Shown here piece by piece: positions 6,590-14,889 of a stretch of 51,120 bases of DNA. How positions within the stretch are numbered: position 1 is the stretch's first letter; each line of letters starts with the position of its first letter. The position numbers and the translations under genes are program-made. Origin of the DNA: Acidobacteriaceae bacterium (GTDB lineage Bacteria > Acidobacteriota > Terriglobia > Terriglobales > Acidobacteriaceae); the NCBI GenBank assembly GCA_025352065.1, contig JANXUC010000171.1, positions 1-51,120 on the forward strand, written 5' to 3'. The notes under the pieces were generated by a model, which saw only the letters and a program-made list of their open reading frames with translations, had not been told where the DNA came from and did not search any database.

Positions 6590-8409
6590 TCAGTAGCGAT
6601 CCTGCAGAGTCGGCAATCCGTGATGCCGTCGGAAGGCCGCCAAGCCGGTTTTCCCATGTAGCGCTCGATCGAGGCAGGTTCCGTCTGGCGCAAATCCATC
6701 ACGACCAAGCCGTCGGGGACATGAGAGAACTTGGGATCGACGTTGAAGCCCAGCAAACGCCCTCCTAGGCGGCTGTAGTGTTTCAGTAGAATCGGAATGC
6801 CTTTGCCGTCGTCTTCCATATCGGTGATGGGATCGGAGAGTTGGTCGAGTTCCAGCATGGAGTGGTTGATCGAGCGGCAATCCCAGGAGCGAATTCGTCC
6901 CGGGCGGAACGGGCGGCGGGGACGAACCAGGGGACCCAGTTCGTCGGCAGCGCTGCGCGATTTGAAGAAACGGTCGATCAAATCGCAGGACGCCCGCGTG
7001 TAACGTTCGCTAATACTGACGGCTCCAAACAAAATAGGTGTTTCGGGATGTGCCGCAACGTAGCGCGCAATTCCCTACCACAGCAGCAACAACAACGGTG
7101 CGTACTGGCGTTGATACTCGGGACGTACGAACGAGCGACCTAGTTCCATAGCTGGGCCAAGTTTTCCGAAGAAACTGTGTCGTATTGGAACAGCGAACTC
7201 GTAAAGAGTCCGGCCACACCGCGTTGCGGCAGGATGTCGGTGGTATTTCCCAGGCGATAGGCGCCCACCAACTCCTGCTTCTGCTTGTGCCACAACATCA
7301 CGTGGTCGTAGTAGCTGTCGAAAGCGTCCAGGTCGGTGCCGCAGCCTGTGCCTTCGCCTGCCTCGCGGAAGGTGACTTCGCGCAGGCGTCCTAACTCGGG
7401 AAGAAGATTCGGAATCTGAGCTTCGCGGGCAGTAAAGACCGTGAACTCGCGGCCATCGTCCAAGATTTGATCCGTGCGCAGGTTATCAATGTCGCTGAGC
7501 AGAGCTTCGGTGGCTACCGGACGGGTAAGGCGCTCCTGCCACTTTTTGGGCAGCACGGGCAGCAACACGGCGGGGAGTCTGGCTTTCTCCGAGCTGCGTT
7601 GAGCCCGCAGATGAGCGCGCCAGCGCAGATATTCGGTAGCCTTTTCGTCGCTTTCCATCCCGGCCACAACCGTTGCCGGAACGGCGCGGCCGATGCGCAT
7701 TTCCACCGTGCGACCCTTCTGCGAGAGAAACTCGTTGAGTAGGAGCGCCGAGCGCAGGCTGGGATGAACTAGCCCTAGCGCCTGCAATATATTACTGTTC
7801 CTCCCTCGGAAATACACGGGGAGAGTCGCAGCACCCGTCATGCGAGCCAAACGCGCTGCGGCGGGGCTCCATCTGGGGTCGGCCACCTTCGGACGGGGCA
7901 ATTGCAGGTGCGAAACTTCGCCTGCGGGAAACATCACTAACATGCCCCCTTGACGCAGCCAGCGCGCATTGCAGCAGTGCAGTTCCATTGCTTGCAACGG
8001 CTCCTTTGCTGCCAAAAGGATCGGCAAAAATGCAGTGCTCTTGCAGCTCTTCGATCTCGCGGAGCAGTACGTTGGTGACAATCTTTACATCGGGACGCAC
8101 GCGGCTCATCACCGCGCCGAGGACTGCGCCGTCCAGGATGCCAGAAGGATGGTTGGAGACGACGAGTACGGGACCCGTCGCCGGGATGCGGGACATTTCC
8201 TGCTCGTCCAGGCTGCGCTCGATGCGCATTTCCGAGAGCACGTTTTCGAGCAGACTTTCGCTCCCCTCCGGGCGGGCACGACGGTAGAGATCCTGAATCT
8301 GGCCCAAGGGTAGGAGCTTTTCCATCACAGTTCTGCCGGCCAGCCCGTCGCGCACGCCAGCCAAGCGCTCCGCAGTGGGATCCCGTCTGAAAAGTGATAG
8401 ATTCGGCAT
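6590..8409 (-). pseudogene. PlsC-type acyltransferase plus hemolysin-like GNAT N-acyltransferase, decayed
   Basis: Read across frames this is one roughly 600-residue gene. The N-terminal part is a PlsC-like acyltransferase (VLVVSNHPSGILDG, FADPFGSKGA, then MLVMFPAGEVSH). The C-terminal part is an OlsB/hemolysin-type GNAT acyltransferase (LGRSFVRPEYQ, then LLLLW, HPETPILFGAVSISERY). Such fusions are thought to act in ornithine-lipid-type membrane lipid synthesis. The frame changes near 7960-7972, near 7165-7180 and near 6650-6658 (at a GGGAAAAC run), and an in-frame TAG at 7077-7075 replaces the lysine expected in LLLLWKGI. Four independent lesions make sequencing error an unlikely sole cause. 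The longest pieces, 7792-8409 and 7140-8081, would not give a full enzyme. Confidence 0.8.
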
Positions 8410-8572
8410 GACTTATGTCTAGTCCGCATAGTTTGCTGGAGTGTGACAAACAGGTTAAAACTCTGTCACAGAGTATGAACGTTGGTTCATAGGCTGTAGG
8501 TCGGCTTTTATCCCGTTCCACAAAGTATAAGGTTCATCCCGGTGCCAAGCACCTTTCTACAACCTCGAAACC

Positions 8573-8779
8573 ATGGCGGCAGCAACAAGGGCGCCTGGAC
8601 GCGATATATGGTCTGTCTGTGTCGGTGCCCGCCAGCCAGGTGTGCGATTGCCCAACGATCCCGATGTAGCCTACGTATCGCCAGACCGACCGGTGCAGCG
8701 TTCCCGAAGCAACACCGCACTCCAGGAACCGGCAGCGCAGTCTGAGGCGGCACCAGCAACTCAGTCGACATTGCGGTGA
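8573..8779 (+). pseudogene. Possible relic of a subtilisin-type (S8) protease propeptide
   Basis: This 68-codon frame contains LPNDPDVAYVSPDRPVQ, which resembles the end of the inhibitor/propeptide region of acidobacterial S8 proteases (a DPDVxYVSPDR stretch just before the mature enzyme). Nothing before or after it looks like a protease, and there is no ribosome site before the ATG. It may be a relic of a lost gene, or chance. It lies directly upstream of the minus-strand terminator at 8807-8841. Confidence 0.25.
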
Positions 8780-8806
8780 ACGGCGACAAGTAAACGGTTG
8801 AAGGAC

Positions 8807-8841
8807 AAAAAACAGGGGTAGACACTCGTCGTGTCTGCCCC
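8807..8841 (-). terminator. Strong minus-strand intrinsic terminator
   Basis: GGGGCAGACAC (8841-8831) pairs over 11 positions (one G-T) with GTGTCTACCCC (8825-8815) around a 5-nt loop and is followed by TGTTTTTTG. The T run is on the minus strand, so it ends a leftward transcript. There is no minus-strand protein gene upstream of it, which points to the RNA candidate at 8842-8988. It could also work weakly rightward. Confidence 0.75.
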
Positions 8842-8988
8842 TCTTCCATTTTCACCCCTTGAGGACTCTCCCCAAGCGGTTCTAATGGCAACCTGCACAG
8901 GTGGTTAGCCCGCCTAATTCGATGGAATCCACTCCATTCTGCCGGCGGCGCCGCCGTTACTTGAGTAAGGTGCATTCTGAGTGTCCTC
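8842..8988 (-). ncRNA. Candidate structured RNA upstream of a terminator
   Basis: On the minus strand GAGGACACTC (8988-8979) pairs with GAGAGTCCTC (8870-8861), nine of ten base pairs around a single A-A mismatch, enclosing about 108 nt. Inside lie several small hairpins: TTACT-CA-AGTAA, the self-complementary CGGCGGCGCCGCCG, TGGA..TCCA, and a longer arm GCGG-CTAA-ACCTG / CAGGT-TTAG-CCGC. The terminator at 8807-8841 follows. The 5' strand GACACTC is also complementary to GAGTGTC in the terminator, allowing mutually exclusive folds. It could be a small RNA, or, read rightward, a structured leader of the cyclic-di-GMP gene at 9057. No family was recognised; no convincing promoter was seen. Confidence 0.5.
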
Positions 8989-9056
8989 GACCTTAAGCTA
9001 ATGAAGGCTGTCGTGGCAGTCGATGGCAGAGGTATCCGCACAAACAGTAAGGGAAG

Positions 9057-11504
9057 ATGCCTTTTAAAGCCAGACTCTTTATCGGGATTACCGCAGCGGC
9101 AGGTGTAGTTGTCGCGTTGCAGGCGTTCGCCCATTGCCATTCCATTGAGCCCATTCGCTTTATCTGCTATTTAGCCATCGCCTTGATGGCTTCGCGCCTG
9201 AAAGTCCGTCTGCCTGGCATCGACGGCACAATGTCGGTGAATTTCCTGTTCGTCCTGCTTGGCGTGTTGGAACTTTCCTTGGCGGAAACTCTGCTGATTG
9301 GCTGCGCCGCAGGGCTTGCACAGTGCCTGTGGACACCGAGCCAAAGCAACCGCACGGCCAAGATCATTTTCAACGTTTTCAGCATGATGGCAAACTCGGT
9401 CGCAGCCTCCTACTGGGCTTACCACTGGGTTGGCGAGCGTCTTGGACACAACGTTCCTCTCTCGCTGGCGGTAGCTGCTTCGGCCTACTTCATCGCCAAC
9501 ACGCTGTTGGTGACGACCATCGTTGTGCTGACGGAAGGAAAGTCGTTTCGCAAGATTTGGGCGGAATGCTATTTCTGGTCGTTTCCTTACTACCAGGCTG
9601 GGGCTGCCGTTGTTGGCTTAGTGTTTTACGTGAACCGCACGTTTGGATGGCAGCTCTCGCTATTGATGGCGCCGGTGGTGTACTGGATTTACCGCTCGTA
9701 CCACCTTTACCTGGGCAAGCTTACGGATGAAAAGCGCCGGGTGGAGTTGGAAAAAGGACACGCTGAGGCGCTTACCGCTTTGCACATGCGGACGATTGAA
9801 GCGCTGGCCCTGGCGATTGATGCCAAGGACCACACCACGCATAAACATCTGAACCGAGTGCGCACGGCAGCGGTGGAAGTTGGCAAGGATCTCCAGCTAT
9901 CTGCGGAAGAACTTAACGCGCTGCGTGCCGCGTCCCTGCTGCATGACATTGGAAAGCTGGGCGTACCCGAGCACATCATCAGCAAGCCTGGACGGCTGAC
10001 GCCGGAAGAATTCGAGAAGATGAAGATTCACCCGATCATTGGGGCGGAGATTCTGGAACGCGTATCTTTCCCGTATCCAGTAGCCCCGATTGTGCGTTCG
10101 CATCACGAAAAATGGAATGGCACCGGCTACCCGGATGGGCTCAAGGGTGAGGAGATTCCGATTGGAGCGCGCATTCTTACGGCGGTGGACTTTATGGATG
10201 CCCTGACGTCCGACCGCCAGTACCGTAAGGCAGTGCCCGCAGAGGAAGCCCTTCGCATGATGGTGGAACAGTCGGGAACTTCGTTTGATCCCCAGGTAGT
10301 AGAAGTGCTGCAGCGTCGCTACTACGAGTTCGAAGAAATGGCGGCCCGGGAAACGCCTGAAATGGAGTTGAACGGGCTCGCCCGGAATTTGCCGCTCCAG
10401 GGTAGTCACCAGCCCGCGGCTGGATTTGAACGCACGGGAAATGCAGCTCGCAGCGACAACGACTTCCTGACCTCGATTGCGGCGGCGCGCCAGGAAGCGC
10501 AAATGCTTTTTGAGCTTAGCCAGGATTTGGGGAAGTCTCTGAGTCTGGATGAGACGCTGTCCGTGCTGTCCGTGCGACTCCGTAAGCTGATTCCGTACGA
10601 CTCGATTGTTACGTTTATAAAAAAGGAGGGTTTTATTGAGCCAGCGCACGTGAGCGGCGATAACTTCCGCCTATTTTCATCGTTGAGCGTGCCGATTGGC
10701 CAAGGACTTTGCGGGTGGGTGGCGGAGAATCACAAGGCGATTGTGAACGGCAATCCTGCGGTGGAGCCAGGATACAAGGGCGAAGAAGGACGCTTTTCTA
10801 CGTTGCGTTCGGCGCTGGCGGTGCCGCTAGAAGGCGTCAGCGGACTGGTTGGCGTGCTTGCTCTTTACAATGTGGAGCAGGATGCGTTCACGGCAGATCA
10901 CTTGCGCGTTTTGCAAGCCATTAGCTCCAAAGTCGCGCTTTCGATGGAAAATGCGCTCAAATATCAGCAAGCCGAAGACTCCGCCACCACCGACTACCTG
11001 ACCGGACTGCCCAACGCGCGTTCGCTTTTTCTGCATTTGGATCGCGAGATTTCGCGATGCGCGCGCTCGAAAGAATCCCTCGCCATTATGGTGTGCGACC
11101 TGAACGGCTTCAAACAGGTGAACGACAGTTTTGGTCACCTGGAAGGCGACCGCCTGCTGCGACTCTTCGCGCAGCAAATCAAGGAAGTCTGTCGCGAATA
11201 CGACTATGTGGCTCGCATGGGCGGCGACGAGTTCGTGATTGTCGTACCGGGAATCTCGCGTGAAGTCGCGCAGGAAAAAGCCGTCCTCATGAACGCCATC
11301 GCAGTGCAAGCTGGCCAAGTGGTTTGCGGACGCGAGCAGATCTCGCTGAGCGTTGGCATTGCTCTCTCTCCAGAGGATGGAGTGGACGCGGAGCAGTTGC
11401 TGGCGCAAGCCGACCGCAAGATGTATTCGGCGAAACGTACGCACTACGAACAATCCGCAGCTATGGCTAGCATGCCAGCCGTGCGCTCGGCTGCCGTGAA
11501 CTAA
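9057..11504 (+). CDS. Membrane HD-GYP / GAF / GGDEF cyclic-di-GMP enzyme
   Basis: An 815-aa protein with about six hydrophobic segments in residues 1-215, an HD-GYP phosphodiesterase (about 235-425; H296-D297 and the GTGYP motif at 355-359), a GAF sensor (about 485-635) and a C-terminal GGDEF cyclase (about 645-795). The cyclase has an intact GGDEF (722-726) and an I-site RxxD (R713, D716), so it should be active and product-inhibited. The order HD-GYP before GGDEF, with GAF between, puts synthesis and breakdown of cyclic-di-GMP in one membrane protein. The ATG is preceded closely by AAGGGAAG. The net activity cannot be told from sequence. Confidence 0.92.
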   Translation: MPFKARLFIGITAAAGVVVALQAFAHCHSIEPIRFICYLAIALMASRLKVRLPGIDGTMSVNFLFVLLGVLELSLAETLLIGCAAGLAQCLWTPSQSNRTAKIIFNVFSMMANSVAASYWAYHWVGERLGHNVPLSLAVAASAYFIANTLLVTTIVVLTEGKSFRKIWAECYFWSFPYYQAGAAVVGLVFYVNRTFGWQLSLLMAPVVYWIYRSYHLYLGKLTDEKRRVELEKGHAEALTALHMRTIEALALAIDAKDHTTHKHLNRVRTAAVEVGKDLQLSAEELNALRAASLLHDIGKLGVPEHIISKPGRLTPEEFEKMKIHPIIGAEILERVSFPYPVAPIVRSHHEKWNGTGYPDGLKGEEIPIGARILTAVDFMDALTSDRQYRKAVPAEEALRMMVEQSGTSFDPQVVEVLQRRYYEFEEMAARETPEMELNGLARNLPLQGSHQPAAGFERTGNAARSDNDFLTSIAAARQEAQMLFELSQDLGKSLSLDETLSVLSVRLRKLIPYDSIVTFIKKEGFIEPAHVSGDNFRLFSSLSVPIGQGLCGWVAENHKAIVNGNPAVEPGYKGEEGRFSTLRSALAVPLEGVSGLVGVLALYNVEQDAFTADHLRVLQAISSKVALSMENALKYQQAEDSATTDYLTGLPNARSLFLHLDREISRCARSKESLAIMVCDLNGFKQVNDSFGHLEGDRLLRLFAQQIKEVCREYDYVARMGGDEFVIVVPGISREVAQEKAVLMNAIAVQAGQVVCGREQISLSVGIALSPEDGVDAEQLLAQADRKMYSAKRTHYEQSAAMASMPAVRSAAVN

Positions 11505-11614
11505 ACTTCAATCCCGTCAGTTTTTCGATCATAGTAATCGACTTTTTGCGTTTTTCTTCCTGAATCAATCCTCGTACACTTTTCCTACCTTAGAGAATTG
11601 GGAGGAACTGTGCT

Positions 11615-11773
11615 GTGACGGATCGCGAAAATGGCCTTTCCAAATTGTTGGACGAGCATCAACACGAGAGCGGGCTGCACATGATTGGCGGCCGGAAACG
11701 GTTAATCGAACGCCTGATGACCTTTATTGAGGCTGAAGTCAAGACCGTCGAGCGCCAGGCCACAGCAGCTTAA
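11615..11773 (+). CDS. Small conserved-looking hypothetical protein, 52 aa
   Basis: A GTG at 11615 starts a 52-codon frame ending in TAA at 11771. It is preceded by a strong ribosome site, GGGAGGAA, at seven bases. The product is charged and mostly helical in appearance (HMIGGRKRLIERLMTFIEAE, then VKTVERQATAA), with no signal peptide, cysteine or membrane segment. A probable terminator follows at 11819. It lies between the cyclic-di-GMP enzyme and ppc, on the same strand. The function is unknown; the strong ribosome site and downstream terminator are the reasons for calling it a gene. Confidence 0.6.
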   Translation: MTDRENGLSKLLDEHQHESGLHMIGGRKRLIERLMTFIEAEVKTVERQATAA

Positions 11774-11818
11774 TATTCCAGCGTAGGAATTTTGATCGAC
11801 AGCAACACGGACTGAAAC

Positions 11819-11853
11819 GCCCGCACCAGAAGGCTTTGGCGGAGGGCTTTTTT
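11819..11853 (+). terminator. Probable intrinsic terminator after the 52-aa gene
   Basis: GCCC (11819-11822) and GGGC (11844-11847), with an inner CGCC/GGCG alternative, form a GC-rich stem followed by six T residues (11848-11853). Short stem, so moderate confidence. It separates the small gene from ppc. Confidence 0.5.
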
Positions 11854-11927
11854 GTGCTGTTCGGAAGCTGAGCCAGTAAGATGGGAGAGGACCGCAGAAG
11901 CACGGCGATAATGGAAGATCCGAAACT

Positions 11928-14711
11928 ATGGCTGAAAACCCACTTTGGAGCACCGACAATCAAGTCGAGCGCCTGGCGGAACTGACGGCGGATACGGGCA
12001 ATTTGGCGAAAGACTTCCCCTTGCGCCGCGACGTGCGCTCGTTGGGAATCCTTTTAGGCCGCGTGCTGGTGGAGCAGGAAGGCGAACGGCTCTTTGCGAT
12101 TGTGGAACAGCTGCGGCGGCTGCTGATTCAGCATCGCGAGCCTGCCGGTAGCGCCGGATCATCCGCTGGCGGCTCGCAGAATGCTGAACGTATGGCCGAA
12201 GCGCGGTCGATTGTTGCCGGTCTTAGCGTGGAGGATGCTTACCGGGTCACGAAAGCCTTCGCCATCTATTTTGAATTGACGAATCTGGCGGAGACAAATC
12301 ATCGAAAACGTCGAAGGCGGGCGGCGGAGTCTCATGCTGAAGCAGCGCCTTTGGCGGGATCGTTTCGCGGAACGTTGCTGCGGCTGCGAGCGGCTGGTTT
12401 GGACTTGGAGGACCTGAAACAAGCGCTGGGGCAGGTGCGGGTGACACCTGTTTTCACGGCGCATCCCACCGAAGTTACTCGGCGGACAGTGCTGACGAAG
12501 CGACGGAGTATCGCGCGCTGCCTGGCGCTGCTGGACAATCTGCCTCTATCGCAGGCTGACGCTTCCGAATATGAAACGCAGATCATGGCGGAGATTACCG
12601 CCCTCTGGCAGACCGATGAAGTACGGCTGAAGCGTCCGTCCGTGAATGACGAGATCCATATGGGTCTGGACTATTTCCCGATGGTGCTGTTTGAGACGGT
12701 ACCGAAGCTCTATGCGGGCCTGGAAGAATCTTTGCGGAACGTGTATGGCCTGCCTGCCGACGAATCGTTGCCACAGCTCCTGCAGTTTGGATCCTGGATT
12801 GGAGGCGACCGGGACGGCAATCCATTTGTTACGTCGGGGAGCACGCGGCTGGCCTTGTTACGTGCACGCAACTTGATTTTGGATCACTATCTGGCGGCAC
12901 TCTCTAAGCTAACCGAGCAGCTGAGTCCTTCGATACGGCGAGTAGGGGCATCGGAAGCTCTGCGTGCGCGTATTCAGGAATATTCTTCCACCTTGGGAGC
13001 GGAGTATTCGCGGTGGCTGAAGATTTCTGAGGCGGAGGCGTATCGATGCTTGCTGGATTTTCTCTCTGCGCGGCTGCGTTTTACGCGGGATACTCCGACA
13101 CACGAGCAGGCTTACCGGTCGGAAGAGGAGTTGGTTCGCGATCTCGCGATTATTCGCGAAAGCCTGGCGGCGAATCACGGCGAACGATTGGCGGAATTGC
13201 TGCTGGACCCGTTGCTGCGCAAGGTTCGGACGTTTGGATTTCATTTGCATGTCTTGGATATTCGGCAACATTCTAAGGTTCATGCCGAGGCGCTGCGCGA
13301 CCTTGCGCTGATGGTGGGACCGCTGGAAGGGGGCGGGACGTTTCGGGAGGGATTGACGGAAAAGTCGGTGGAATTGATCGACACTTTGCGAACTGTGGCG
13401 GAGTTGAAGAAGGACTACTCCTTCGATGCGATTCAGAATTTTGTAATTAGTGGTGCGGAAACCGAAGACGATATTTTTGCGGTTGTGCGATTGGCGTCGC
13501 TATGTCGAATTCACGTGGGGGCCCGGGATGGCGATCCGGGATTGAAGCCGGTGCCACTGTTTGAATCGATTGGAGCGCTGCGGGCGTCATCGCAGGTAAT
13601 GGAACACGTTTGGAAGTCGGCGGCGTATCAGCCGTTGCTGGATTCGTGGGGACGAGCGCAGGAAGTGATGCTGGGATATTCCGACTCCAACAAAGACGGC
13701 GGCATGCTGACCAGCACTTGGGAACTGTACAAGGCGCAGCGGGATTTGTACCGGGTGGCTCGCGATTGCGGAGTGAAGCTGCGACTGTTTCATGGACGCG
13801 GTGGAACGGTGGGCCGCGGCGGGGGGCCGACGCATGCTGCGATTCTGGGGCAGCCGACCGGTGATTTTAGCGGGGAGATTCGGATAACGGAACAAGGGGA
13901 AGTATTGAATTGGAAATATTCCGACCCTGTGCTGGCGGAGTGGAATCTGGAATTGATGATTGCGGCTTGTTTGGAAGCCGTCACACGGAAGGATACAGAT
14001 TTGCCGGAGGTGGAAGAGCGCTGGCGCGTGGCGATGGACGAGATGTCGTCGGATGCGTTTGCCTTCTACCGCGAGCGGATTGCGGAGAACGACGAACTGC
14101 TAACGTATTTCGAGGACGCCACTCCTGTTAATGAGTTGGAGCATGCTCAGATGGGGTCGCGCCCGGTACGGCGGTCGGCGAGCCGGAGCCTGGATGATCT
14201 ACGAGCTATTCCGTGGGTATTCGGATGGATGCAGAGTCGGCATGCTGTTCCGGCTTGGTTTGGCGTGGGATACGCGTTGGAACGCTTCGCGGTTCAAGGC
14301 GCCGCGAATCAGCAGTTGCTGAAGGAGATGCTGCGCGATTTCCGGGTCTTCTCTAACATGGTTAGCAACGTTGAGCTGGCCATGGCAAAGGCGGACTTCA
14401 CGATTGCGCGGCTTTATGCAGACTTAGTGATGGATGCTGGGATTCGGGAGCGCGTTTTTGGCATGTTGCAGGAGGAATTCTTGCGTACGCGGCGAGTGCT
14501 GCTTTCGCTGACTGGTCAGGCTGAGTTGATTGAGAGGAATCCCGTGCTGTTTCGGTCGATTCGATTGCGGAACCCGTATGTGGACCCGATGAGTCTGGTG
14601 CAAGTGGATCTGTTGCGGAGAAAACGGGGCGGATCGAAGGATGCGGGGTTGAACTATGCGCTGGGAGCGACGATCAACGGGATCGCTGCGGGGTTACACA
14701 ATACTGGGTAA
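11928..14711 (+). CDS. ppc: Phosphoenolpyruvate carboxylase
   Basis: A 927-aa PEP carboxylase, the usual length, that adds bicarbonate to PEP to make oxaloacetate and refill the TCA cycle. Catalytic motifs are complete: VTPVFTAHPTEVTRR with H179, GWIGGDRDGNPFVT, MLGYSDSNKDGG, and the glycine-rich loop FHGRGGTVGRGGGPTH. The C-terminus ends in the family's conserved NTG (GATINGIAAGLHNTG), showing it is full length. An AGGAAG-like stretch cannot be placed well; GGAAG lies about 12 bases before the ATG. The gene stands alone, with a probable terminator before it and repeats after it. Confidence 0.97.
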   Translation: MAENPLWSTDNQVERLAELTADTGNLAKDFPLRRDVRSLGILLGRVLVEQEGERLFAIVEQLRRLLIQHREPAGSAGSSAGGSQNAERMAEARSIVAGLSVEDAYRVTKAFAIYFELTNLAETNHRKRRRRAAESHAEAAPLAGSFRGTLLRLRAAGLDLEDLKQALGQVRVTPVFTAHPTEVTRRTVLTKRRSIARCLALLDNLPLSQADASEYETQIMAEITALWQTDEVRLKRPSVNDEIHMGLDYFPMVLFETVPKLYAGLEESLRNVYGLPADESLPQLLQFGSWIGGDRDGNPFVTSGSTRLALLRARNLILDHYLAALSKLTEQLSPSIRRVGASEALRARIQEYSSTLGAEYSRWLKISEAEAYRCLLDFLSARLRFTRDTPTHEQAYRSEEELVRDLAIIRESLAANHGERLAELLLDPLLRKVRTFGFHLHVLDIRQHSKVHAEALRDLALMVGPLEGGGTFREGLTEKSVELIDTLRTVAELKKDYSFDAIQNFVISGAETEDDIFAVVRLASLCRIHVGARDGDPGLKPVPLFESIGALRASSQVMEHVWKSAAYQPLLDSWGRAQEVMLGYSDSNKDGGMLTSTWELYKAQRDLYRVARDCGVKLRLFHGRGGTVGRGGGPTHAAILGQPTGDFSGEIRITEQGEVLNWKYSDPVLAEWNLELMIAACLEAVTRKDTDLPEVEERWRVAMDEMSSDAFAFYRERIAENDELLTYFEDATPVNELEHAQMGSRPVRRSASRSLDDLRAIPWVFGWMQSRHAVPAWFGVGYALERFAVQGAANQQLLKEMLRDFRVFSNMVSNVELAMAKADFTIARLYADLVMDAGIRERVFGMLQEEFLRTRRVLLSLTGQAELIERNPVLFRSIRLRNPYVDPMSLVQVDLLRRKRGGSKDAGLNYALGATINGIAAGLHNTG

Positions 14712-14746
14712 GATCAAGAACTTTCCACCTAAGATCAAAACCTCTA

Positions 14747-14777
14747 ACCACAGAGGACACTGAGGTTCACCGAGGAA
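14747..14777 (+). repeat. CCACAGAGGACACTGAGG-type interspersed repeat, copy 2
   Basis: ACCACAGAGGACACTGAG plus GTTCACCGAGGAA; see the copy at 6426-6455, same strand. It lies between ppc and the SIS gene. Confidence 0.55.
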
Positions 14778-14842
14778 GAGCGTAAGACTGCTGAAATGCT
14801 TGCTCCGCGCTTATTCAGTGGGGAGTGGCGTTCAACCACCTA

Positions 14843-14885
14843 GGTTCGCTGCGCGAACCGGCGAGCAAGAATGCTCGCCCTGCAC
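14843..14885 (+). repeat. Palindromic repeat, copy 2, with a second hairpin
   Basis: A perfect hairpin GGTTCGC-TGC-GCGAACC (14843-14859) is followed directly by GGCGAGCA-AGAA-TGCTCGCC (14860-14879) and CTGCAC. The second is a clear copy of the 6549 repeat. It lies just past the 3' end of the convergently oriented SIS gene and ppc and may also serve as a transcription end for both. Confidence 0.75.
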
Positions 14886-14889
14886 GCGA

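Larger units (their letters stand above)
8410..9056. other. Gene-poor stretch between acyltransferase pseudogene and cyclic-di-GMP gene
   Basis: No intact protein gene in 647 bp. It holds the possible protease relic (8573-8779), a strong minus-strand terminator (8807-8841) and the structured RNA candidate (8842-8988). The last 68 bp would include the promoter and ribosome site of the gene at 9057. Nothing recognised in 8410-8572. Confidence 0.6.

Noticed and set aside
8842-9056. Known cyclic-di-GMP-I (GEMM) riboswitch before the HD-GYP/GGDEF gene
   Set aside because: The conserved receptor-loop sequences I remember are absent.
8508-9140. 210-codon minus-strand frame across the gene-free gap
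   Set aside because: No motif or ribosome site; it runs through the terminator and the RNA candidate and into the start of the next gene.
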